Assembly (NCBI GenBank): GCA_023443455.1
Contig: JAEZUE010000029.1
Location: forward strand, 1 to 55,756
From: Verrucomicrobiota bacterium
GTDB lineage: Bacteria > Verrucomicrobiota > Verrucomicrobiia > Opitutales > Opitutaceae
Direction: 5' to 3'
DNA length: 55,756 nt
Position numbers and translations under genes: made by a program. Every line of letters begins with the position of its first letter. The first letter of the stretch is position 1. Under the pieces are notes generated by a model, which was given only the letters and a program-made list of their open reading frames with translations, had not been told where the DNA came from and made no database searches. Positions 49,644 to 55,756 of the stretch are shown here, piece by piece.

Positions 49644-51914
49644 ATGAAACCCAGTGCCCAATCCACCGTTTCTCCCGCCGCCCGCGCCCGTCGCTGGTGG
49701 CTGTTCTTCCATCTGCCGCTGCTCGTGCTCGGTTGTGCCGCCGCCCACCAGTACTGGCGACACGCCACCGTGCTGGAGCACCGCATCGAGGTGCTCCAGC
49801 GCACCGTCGCGTATGTCGGCCGCATGCGCGTGCACGCCGAGGCGATGCAGACCTCGCTGCTCCTCACCGAGCGCACGCTGGCCACCGGTGCCCCGCTCGC
49901 CGATCCGCTCTACCGGCTCCAGATCGCCTCGGACCGCTTCAACTCGATCATCAACGCCTTCAACGAGGGCGGCGAGGTCGTCGAGCCCGACCTGGGCCGC
50001 CTCATGCTCGACGCCGTCGAGTCCGGCGCCGCGCTCGCGACGCTCCAGGAGCTCAACGTCGCCTGGTTCGAGCTGAAGAACCGCAGCGACCTGGTGATCC
50101 GCCGCGAGAGCCAGCGCCAGCTCGACGCGGCGATCGTGCGTTCGGCGATCGAATACTCCCTGGGCCGGCAGGAGCACCTCGCCCGCCTCACCTCCGACTT
50201 CGCCGCCGGTCTCGACGCCGAACAGCAGTCCACGATCGCGGCCGACAGTGCCTGGCGCAACGGCGCGCTCTCCCTGGCCACGCTCTCCTTCCTGCTCGTG
50301 CCCGCCGTGCTGCTCCTCAACCGCGCCCGCTGGGCCGGCGACGAGGCGCGCCGCACCGCCGCCGAGCTCACCACCAAGCAGGCCGCCCTCGAGCAGCACC
50401 AGGCCGCGCTCGAGCAGCACCAGGCCGCGCTCGAGGCCCATCAGGTCGCGCTCGAGGATCACCAGACCGCCCTCGCCGCTGCGCAGTCCGAGTCGGCGCT
50501 GATCATGGACACCGTCCAGGAGGGCCTGCTTCTCATCGATGCCGAGGGGGTGATCGGCTCCCAGTACTCGCGCGAGTCCACCACCATCCTCCGCCAGCCC
50601 GATCTCGCCGGGCTCAACCTTCTCTCGCTGCTCCGCAATCTGGTGACGGAGAAGATGCATACCACGGTCGTCGACTACCTCGCGCTGCTCTTCGATCCGC
50701 GCCGCAAGGAACGCACCGTGCTCAAGGTCAATCCGCTCGCCGACATCGAGGTGAATTTCCCCAACCCGACCGGCGGCTTCACCACCCGTTTCCTCGGCTT
50801 CGCCTTTCGCCGCATCATGGATGGCGACCAGGTCGCCCGCGTCTTCGTCGCCATGCGCGACATCACCGCGCAGGTCGAACTCGAGCGCCGCCTGCGCGAG
50901 GAGGAGAAGAAGAAGGAGCGCCAGTTCGAGATGCTGCTGGGCATCGTGCACGTCGAGAGCGACCAGCTCGACCTCTTCGTGAAGCTGGTCGGCACCGAAC
51001 TCGAGTCGATCAACGGCGCGCTGCGCGCCGAGGAGTTCGCCTCCGCCGGCGCCGAGGGGCGCACCCAGCTGCGCGAACGCCTCAACCAGGTCTTCCGCTC
51101 GGTCCACAACATCAAGGGCAACGCCGTGTACCTGAAGCTCGACTACTTCCAGCGCGCCGCCGAGGAGTTCGAGAACCGGCTCTCCGAGCTGCAGGGGCGC
51201 TCCCGCCTCAACGGCGACGACTTCCTCGCCATCGTGGTCGCCCAGGCCCGCCTGCGCGCCGACCTGCTCGATCTGCAGGAGCTGCGCGGCAAGCTCACCG
51301 GGCTGCGCACCGCTCCCCGCGCCGGCGCCGCCCCGGCCGGCGACGCCGTGCTCGAGGGCGTCGCGGCGCAGGCCGCCGAGCTCGCCGAACGCCTCGGCAA
51401 GCCTGTCGGGACCGACTTCGATCCGCTCGCCCTCGCCGCGCTCCCGCCCGAGCGCCGCGGGCTGGCGCGCGATGTGTTGATCCAGCTGGTACGCAACGCG
51501 CTCGTGCACAGCGTCGAGGCCCCCGAGTTGCGGGAGGCCGCCGGCAAGCCCGCCAGGGCCCGGCTCACCCTGCGGTGCCGCCCCGCCGGCCCCGACGGCC
51601 TCGCCGGTTTCGTCTTCCGCGACGACGGCGCGGGCCTCGATCTGCCCCGGATCCGGAGCAAGGCCGAGTCGGCCTCGCTCGTCGCCGCCGGTGCGGCGAT
51701 CGCGGACCAGGAACTCGCGGCCCTCATCTTCGCCCCGGGGTTCTCCACCGCCGCCCGGGCCGACGGCGATGCCGGCCGCGGCATGGGCCTCGACATCATC
51801 AAGCACCATGTCGTCGACGAGTCCGGCGGCGAGATCGGCGTGCGCAGCGTGCCCGGCGCGTTCTGCGAGTTCACCTGCCTGCTGCCCGAAACCGTCCCCG
51901 TATCCGCATCATGA
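49644..51914 (+). CDS. Membrane sensor kinase with PAS, Hpt and CheA-like catalytic domains
   Basis: 756 aa. Order: TM1 (~19-35), ~170-residue periplasmic sensor, TM2 (~211-228), a coiled coil built of an exact 7-residue repeat (ALEQHQA-type, ~250-280), PAS-like domain (~285-400, ESALIMDTVQEGLLLID), a helical segment with FRSVHNIKGNAVYLKL where His488 lies in the HxxKG motif of Hpt/CheA-P1, then CheA-like HATPase: LIQLVRNALVHSVEAPELRE, RDDGAGLDLPRI, AGRGMGLDIIK. There is no HisKA, and no CheW-like or P2 domain. It heads a run of genes overlapping by 1-4 bp; the next gene is a CheY-like receiver. Confidence 0.88.
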   Translation: MKPSAQSTVSPAARARRWWLFFHLPLLVLGCAAAHQYWRHATVLEHRIEVLQRTVAYVGRMRVHAEAMQTSLLLTERTLATGAPLADPLYRLQIASDRFNSIINAFNEGGEVVEPDLGRLMLDAVESGAALATLQELNVAWFELKNRSDLVIRRESQRQLDAAIVRSAIEYSLGRQEHLARLTSDFAAGLDAEQQSTIAADSAWRNGALSLATLSFLLVPAVLLLNRARWAGDEARRTAAELTTKQAALEQHQAALEQHQAALEAHQVALEDHQTALAAAQSESALIMDTVQEGLLLIDAEGVIGSQYSRESTTILRQPDLAGLNLLSLLRNLVTEKMHTTVVDYLALLFDPRRKERTVLKVNPLADIEVNFPNPTGGFTTRFLGFAFRRIMDGDQVARVFVAMRDITAQVELERRLREEEKKKERQFEMLLGIVHVESDQLDLFVKLVGTELESINGALRAEEFASAGAEGRTQLRERLNQVFRSVHNIKGNAVYLKLDYFQRAAEEFENRLSELQGRSRLNGDDFLAIVVAQARLRADLLDLQELRGKLTGLRTAPRAGAAPAGDAVLEGVAAQAAELAERLGKPVGTDFDPLALAALPPERRGLARDVLIQLVRNALVHSVEAPELREAAGKPARARLTLRCRPAGPDGLAGFVFRDDGAGLDLPRIRSKAESASLVAAGAAIADQELAALIFAPGFSTAARADGDAGRGMGLDIIKHHVVDESGGEIGVRSVPGAFCEFTCLLPETVPVSAS

Positions 51915-52270
51915 AACTACTCGTTGCCGACGATTCCCTCATCGTGCGCCGCGCGATCGAGCGCAACCTCGCCTGGGCCGAGTTCGGCGAGATCCGCTTC
52001 GCCACCAACGGCCGCCGCGCCGTCGAGGAGTACCGCGAGTTCCGCCCCGATGTCGTGACGATGGACATCACCATGCCCGAACTCGACGGCCTCTCCGCGG
52101 TCGACGCCATCCTGCGCGAAGACCCCGGCGCGCGCATCCTTGTCGTGTCCGCGCTGGCGGACAAGTCGACCGCCGTCGAGGCGATCAAACGCGGTGCGCA
52201 GGGCTTCCTGCTCAAGCCGATCACCCCCGAGTCGCTGCGCGAGGCCGTCGCCGAACTGCTGGAAGCATGA
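51911..52270 (+). CDS. Single-domain response regulator (CheY-like)
   Basis: 119-aa receiver with no output domain. Acidic pocket LLVADDSLIVRRAI, phosphoacceptor Asp in VVTMDITMPELDG, Ser in ILVVSALADKSTA and Lys in FLLKPITPESL. ATG overlaps the kinase stop. It is the probable target of the upstream kinase and of the CheX-like phosphatases encoded just after. Confidence 0.95.
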   Translation: MKLLVADDSLIVRRAIERNLAWAEFGEIRFATNGRRAVEEYREFRPDVVTMDITMPELDGLSAVDAILREDPGARILVVSALADKSTAVEAIKRGAQGFLLKPITPESLREAVAELLEA

Positions 52271-52740
52271 ACCCCATGGACGAAACCATCCTTCGCGTCT
52301 TCACCACCTGTGCCGCGGCGTACTTCGCCTGCGTCGCGGGTACGCCGGCCACGGTCGGCACGCCGTTCCTCCACGTCGACGAAGCGGCCGAGCCGGCCGA
52401 CTTCACCGCCGTGATCGGCATCACCGGCCGGCGCCGCGGCGTCGTCTGCTTCACCGCGCCGCGCGCGCTGCTGGAGGCGCTGTTGCCCGCCCTCGGCGAG
52501 TCCGGCCAGGGCGAGCAGCTCTGCGCGGATCTGGCCGGCGAGATCGCCAACACGATCTCGGGCAACGCCCGCTCCGAGCTCGGGGCCGCGTTCATGATCT
52601 CGGTTCCGGTGGTCATCTCCGCGCCCAACGCCGTGCCGTCCTTCCCCCGCGACTCCGTGCGTTACGTGTTGCCGCTCGCCTGGCAGGGCCTGCGGGCTTC
52701 GCTCTGGGTCGCCCTCGAAACCGCGGAGGAGGCGTCATGA
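52267..52740 (+). CDS. CheX-like phosphatase
   Basis: 157 aa of the CheC/CheX/FliY fold, which dephosphorylates CheY. The catalytic helix reads LAGEIANTISGNARSELG, with the ExxN motif (E-I-A-N) intact. Overlaps the CheY-like gene by ATGA. A second related gene follows. Confidence 0.82.
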   Translation: MNPMDETILRVFTTCAAAYFACVAGTPATVGTPFLHVDEAAEPADFTAVIGITGRRRGVVCFTAPRALLEALLPALGESGQGEQLCADLAGEIANTISGNARSELGAAFMISVPVVISAPNAVPSFPRDSVRYVLPLAWQGLRASLWVALETAEEAS

Positions 52741-53234
52741 TGGCCGCGGACCACCACCCGCCGGTGCCGAGCCCGGAGAACGCCCTCGGCACGTTCGTGC
52801 GACATGTCTGCCGCTACTTCGAGACCGTGGGCGGATCGAGTCCCCGGATGTTGGAGGCATCGATCGAGCTCGGCACCCCTTCGCGCCTGGCCAAGACCGG
52901 TTACATGGCCATCTCCGGCGCGGCTGACGGCTGGATCGCGCTGAGCATGCCCGACCCGATGCTCCACCGCCTGCTCGAGCAGGTCGGCGAGTCGCTGCGC
53001 GACCAGGCCGCGCTGCTCGATCTGACCGCGGAGATGGCCGGATCCATCACCAGCAACGCCCGCGCCGAATACGGGGAGCGCCTTCGCGTCGCGCCCCCGT
53101 TCGCGATCAACTGCGCCGACCCGGAGCCCGCGCTCCCGCAGCCGCCGGTCTCGCTCAAGCTCCCTTTCAGTTGGGAGAACCACGAGGCCTTTCTGCTCAT
53201 CGCCCTCCTGCCCCCGCCCACCTCACGATCATGA
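52737..53234 (+). CDS. Second CheX-like protein, ExxN motif altered
   Basis: 165 aa, same fold as its neighbour: LTAEMAGSITSNARAEYGER aligns with the catalytic helix, but the motif is E-M-A-G, so the catalytic Asn is replaced by Gly. Likely a non-catalytic or binding partner. Two ATGs at 52737 and 52740 overlap the preceding stop. Confidence 0.75.
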   Translation: MMAADHHPPVPSPENALGTFVRHVCRYFETVGGSSPRMLEASIELGTPSRLAKTGYMAISGAADGWIALSMPDPMLHRLLEQVGESLRDQAALLDLTAEMAGSITSNARAEYGERLRVAPPFAINCADPEPALPQPPVSLKLPFSWENHEAFLLIALLPPPTSRS

Positions 53235-54064
53235 ACGCCTCTCCCGCCTCCGCCGCACTCGACCTCTATGTGCGGACGCCCGACTTCGAGCTGCATGTCC
53301 AGGACCTCGAACTCTCCCCGACGCTCTGGGACATCTTCGCCCGTACCGAGGGTCGGGTTTCCGCCGCCGACATCGCCCGCGATCTCGGCGTGGAGACCGG
53401 GCTCGCCCTGCTCGGTCTCCAAGAACTGGGGAAGCACAAACTGGTGCGCCGCCATGTGCAGCGCTGGCAGGACTATCGCAGTGCGAAACGCCCGGTGGCG
53501 GTGGCGCCTGCGCCCGCCGCCGCGCCGGTGTCGGCGCCGGTTCCCCGGGGCGACGGGTTGGTCCCGCCGCCTGCGATCCGCCTCGGCGAGTTGCCGGTGG
53601 ATACGGTGCCCGCCCCGAGGCCGAACGCGCGATCGGCGGGAACGGAAATCCATTTCCGGCTCGGACCTCCGGCCGGGCGACGGCCTCGGGTTGCGGACTC
53701 GGCCGGCCTGATCCGGTTTGCCTTGCGGCGTGCGGCAGCGGTGCCCGTGGCCGGCGCCTCGGCACGAGTCGTGGCCACCGCCGTGCAGGAGAAGGCCTGG
53801 CCGTTGCGACCGATCATCGACGCGATCCTGCGCCATGGCGGCGGCGGCGTGTCGGGTCAGCTGCTGGCCTATCGGGTGTTCCTTCGCGTGCCCGCCGACC
53901 TGCTCGACCGCGCGGGCCTGCATTCCCTGAACCTGGTGGCCGACGACTTCCTCCTCCGCGACCCCGAACTGTACGCGGCGTTGTCGCAGAGCATTCGCGA
54001 CGTCGCCGGACTGGACATGGCCGAGATCGGCGGACCCGAGAGAAGCCGCCTGCCGTGTGCGTGA
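53231..54064 (+). CDS. Winged-helix-like protein of the phosphorelay cluster
   Basis: 277 aa. N-terminal ~75 residues (LSPTLWDIFARTEGRVSAAD, IARDLGVETGLALLGLQELG) look like a winged helix or DUF4388-like domain. A Pro/Ala/Arg-rich linker follows, then a ~100-residue C-terminal region with LLAYRVFLRVPADLLDRAGL. Overlaps the previous stop by ATGA. No enzyme motif; probable output or adaptor of the relay. Confidence 0.7.
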   Translation: MNASPASAALDLYVRTPDFELHVQDLELSPTLWDIFARTEGRVSAADIARDLGVETGLALLGLQELGKHKLVRRHVQRWQDYRSAKRPVAVAPAPAAAPVSAPVPRGDGLVPPPAIRLGELPVDTVPAPRPNARSAGTEIHFRLGPPAGRRPRVADSAGLIRFALRRAAAVPVAGASARVVATAVQEKAWPLRPIIDAILRHGGGGVSGQLLAYRVFLRVPADLLDRAGLHSLNLVADDFLLRDPELYAALSQSIRDVAGLDMAEIGGPERSRLPCA

Positions 54065-54936
54065 TGGAGCCCGCCTGCGAGATGCGCGTCCGGCTGGTCC
54101 ACGCCATGAATACGGCGGTGGGCGAGTCGCTCGCGTGCGACGATGTCTGCCTCGGCGCGCCGGGTTGCGGGCGGGGCGGCCCGCTCGACCTGCTGGTGGT
54201 CGATGCGCGGGAGATGTCGCCCGCCCTGCTGCACCGGGCGTTGCGGCAGGCTGCGGAGTGGAATGTGTCGGGGTCGTTCCGGCACGGAATCCTGGTCTGG
54301 CCCAGGCCGGCCGTGGCAGGGGTGGTGCTGGCGATCCGCGCGGGGCTGCACGAGATCGTGCCCGCCGGGGTGGGACCGCTCACGCTCGCGCGCGTTCTCG
54401 TGAAGGCCGTGCCGCCCGGCCTGGTGCGGCAGGCCCGACTCCGCCGGTTGTGGAGCCTGCTGCGGCTGGGCCGCGGGGGCGCGCCGGCCAGGTCCGGCAC
54501 GCCGGAGGGTGATCTCGCGGCGCATCTGGCCGACGAGCAACGGGAGCAGTTCGAGCGGGAACTCGCGGAGCGCGAGGCGACATTGGCCCAGCGGGAACAG
54601 GAACTGCGCGCCACCGCGGCGCGGGTACAGTCGGATCTGTCGCGCGCCAACCAAGCCTGTGCGATGATCGAGCTGGCCGCCGAGATGCGCGCCGAGCTCG
54701 AGAAACGGGAGGACGAGTTGCGCCTGTTGGCACGGCAGGTGTCGCCGGTGGGGCCGGTGGCGGAGCCCGAAGCGGTCGAGCCAGAGGCCCGGCTTCATCG
54801 GGAGATGGAGGCATTGCTGGACACCCAGCGCCGGTCGCTCGACCAGCGCGAACGCGCGCTGGCCACGCGCGAGCGTTGGCTGAGCGACTACGAGCAGGCC
54901 CTCACCGGGCGCGCCGCCAACACGGATGCCAACTGA
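54064..54936 (+). CDS. Receiver-like domain with long coiled coil
   Basis: 290 aa. Residues ~1-115 resemble an atypical receiver (PLDLLVVDAREMSPALLHRA, then AGLHEIVPAGVGPLTLARVL) but without the acidic pair and without the Thr/Lys pair, so probably a pseudo-receiver. Residues ~155-280 form a coiled coil (REQFERELAEREATLAQREQ, RRSLDQRERALATRERWLSD). ATG at 54064 overlaps the previous TGA by one base (TGATG); GTGs at 54055 and 54061 are alternatives. Confidence 0.7.
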   Translation: MEPACEMRVRLVHAMNTAVGESLACDDVCLGAPGCGRGGPLDLLVVDAREMSPALLHRALRQAAEWNVSGSFRHGILVWPRPAVAGVVLAIRAGLHEIVPAGVGPLTLARVLVKAVPPGLVRQARLRRLWSLLRLGRGGAPARSGTPEGDLAAHLADEQREQFERELAEREATLAQREQELRATAARVQSDLSRANQACAMIELAAEMRAELEKREDELRLLARQVSPVGPVAEPEAVEPEARLHREMEALLDTQRRSLDQRERALATRERWLSDYEQALTGRAANTDAN

Positions 54937-55024
54937 TGCCCGGCCATCCGGCTTTTCGGGGCGGCCCCGGTCAGCCGCAGGCGTCCATGCCATCATGCGC
55001 CAAGCGACTCGTCGCGGATCGTCA

Positions 55025-55384
55025 CTAGTCCGGCGTTTTCGTGCGGCGCAGGGCGAGGGCGGCCGCCTCGGCCGCCGAGCCCATCTCGCGGATCTTCGCG
55101 CGATATTTTTCGGGCAGGTCCGGTGCCTCGGTCATGACTTCGGCCAGCATGCGGACGAGTGCGAGGTGGTTGTTCAGCTCGTGCCGTAGGGTCGGTGCGA
55201 TGGTCGGCGCGATCGTGGCGGAGACGATGCCGTCGACTCCGTTTTGCTCCGGCTGTGCCGACAGCCCGGCGGTCGAATCCACGATGCGCAACACGCACCC
55301 GGGATCGCCGCGGCGCAAAGCTTGTTCGATGCGGGCGGCCCGATCGCGGTCGGCGGCGTGGACGAGGAGGTGCAGCGGCGTCAT
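55025..55384 (-). CDS. Small HELNN-box protein (orphan DHp-like)
   Basis: 119 aa. N-terminal ~50 residues (LHLLVHAADRDRAARIEQAL) resemble the first strands of a receiver without its acidic residues. The middle has LRHELNNHLALVRMLAEVM, like the phosphoacceptor His box of HisKA-type kinases, but no ATPase domain follows. Start ATG at 55384 (MTPLHLLVH); a 22-residue extension is possible. Divergent from the downstream gene, adjacent to the phosphorelay cluster. Confidence 0.65.
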   Translation of the reverse strand: MTPLHLLVHAADRDRAARIEQALRRGDPGCVLRIVDSTAGLSAQPEQNGVDGIVSATIAPTIAPTLRHELNNHLALVRMLAEVMTEAPDLPEKYRAKIREMGSAAEAAALALRRTKTPD

Positions 55385-55522
55385 GGCAGGGTGCCGCAGG
55401 CTGTTCGGCCGGCCGTGGGGCGTAAAGAGCCAACTGGAAACGCCCGCCACGGCGGCGACAGAGGGCGGAGGATTGTGTTGCCACCTCGGGAGCGAGGCGA
55501 AACAACAAGGCTTTGCCCAATC

Positions 55523-55756
55523 ATGCTGCGTAAGATCATCGGAGGAATCAAATCACTCACCCGTACGTTGAAGGGAAAGCCTTCCGCGCCCTCTACCACC
55601 GGCGCGAGCCGTAAGAAAGGATCGAGTCAACCGAAGGACGGCAGGCATGGCGGCGGCGTCAAAAGCCACGGCGGTGCGTCCGGAGCAAACAAGGACGCCA
55701 AGGAAGAACGGCCCCGGCGCAGCGCCCAGGCCGGCGCCCAGGCCGGCAGCTACGGC
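55523..55756 (+). CDS. N-terminus of a basic low-complexity protein (cut by window end)
   Basis: 78 codons from ATG at 55523 to the edge with no stop: MLRKIIGGIKSLTRTLKGKP, then a Ser/Gly/Lys/Arg-rich stretch (ASRKKGSSQPKDGRHGGGV and a repeated AQAG). The charged, disordered start is like the N-terminal extensions of verrucomicrobial DEAD-box helicases, but no domain is reached, so this is only a guess. Confidence 0.55.
   Translation, partial: MLRKIIGGIKSLTRTLKGKPSAPSTTGASRKKGSSQPKDGRHGGGVKSHGGASGANKDAKEERPRRSAQAGAQAGSYG

Noticed and set aside
46091..49885. Extension of the secreted TPR-like protein to 1264 codons through the Na/Pi cotransporter region
   Set aside because: The signal peptide at 47629 marks the real start; upstream is the antisense shadow of a well-supported plus-strand gene.

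Overview
The window looks like a chromosomal segment of a high-GC verrucomicrobial bacterium, most likely of the Opitutaceae type. This is inferred from protein style, not from a search. The evidence is the very large TonB-dependent receptor whose mature N-terminus carries a VLSPFIVSADE-type motif, a stand-alone rpsR, agmatine-route putrescine genes, and many hairpin repeats in a GC-rich background. Most genes are housekeeping or metabolic. Two regions look accessory: a RAYT/REP repeat locus near 20-21 kb, and small toxin-antitoxin and repeat elements near 41-44 kb.

Layout. 0-5 kb: quinolinate synthase (nadA) behind a Fur-family regulator, a small conserved-looking protein, a 52-bp perfect palindrome and priA. 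5-9.3 kb: a 768-bp leader and a 1198-aa TonB-dependent receptor ending at a strong terminator. 9.4-13.4 kb: fmt, a LysM protein, parB, secG and a LolA-like secreted protein. 13.4-16.2 kb, mostly minus strand: threonylcarbamoyl-AMP synthase, rpsR, tRNA-Ser(GCU) and an acidic hypothetical. 16.3-20.1 kb: acylphosphatase, then an overlapping ABC ATPase / permease / TPR-like / menA run.

20.1-21.1 kb: a RAYT (REP-associated tyrosine transposase) gene flanked on each side by two copies of a 123-bp unit, each unit carrying two inverted GTAG-headed hairpins. This is the architecture of a REP/BIME locus. 21.2-31.1 kb: a GH5 glycosidase, a complete polyamine ABC transporter in the order potC-potD-potB-potA, an OmpR-type regulator with a histone-H1-like basic tail, hisG, and the two enzymes that turn agmatine into putrescine (aguB, aguA). 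Uptake and synthesis of polyamines thus lie within 9 kb. 31.2-34.6 kb: a lipoprotein, a PiT phosphate permease with its DUF47/PhoU-like partner, tRNA-His(GUG) and an endonuclease/exonuclease/phosphatase protein.

34.7-41.1 kb: a divalent-metal efflux operon. It holds a Cys/His secreted protein, a TolC-family outer-membrane factor, an unusually short adaptor lipoprotein, a CzcA-type RND pump with the DFG-x3-DGA-x3-VEN signature, and two small secreted proteins, the last with a Cys-rich tail. 41.3-49.4 kb: hicB-hicA, trpA, a threonine aldolase, a LysE exporter, proA, a secreted TPR-like protein and a Na/Pi cotransporter. 49.6-55.8 kb: a compact phosphorelay cluster of overlapping genes: a membrane PAS/Hpt/CheA-type kinase, a CheY-like regulator, two CheX-like proteins (the second lacking the ExxN asparagine), a winged-helix-like protein and a receiver-like coiled-coil protein. 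A divergent HELNN-box protein and the start of a basic, low-complexity protein follow.

The most unusual signal is the density and variety of GTAG-headed hairpins (REP-like, at least four stem families) around a single RAYT. In three genes (nadA, the threonine aldolase and lysE) the TAG stop codon is the TAG of a REP GTAG. The second notable system is the phosphorelay cluster with paired CheX-like proteins.
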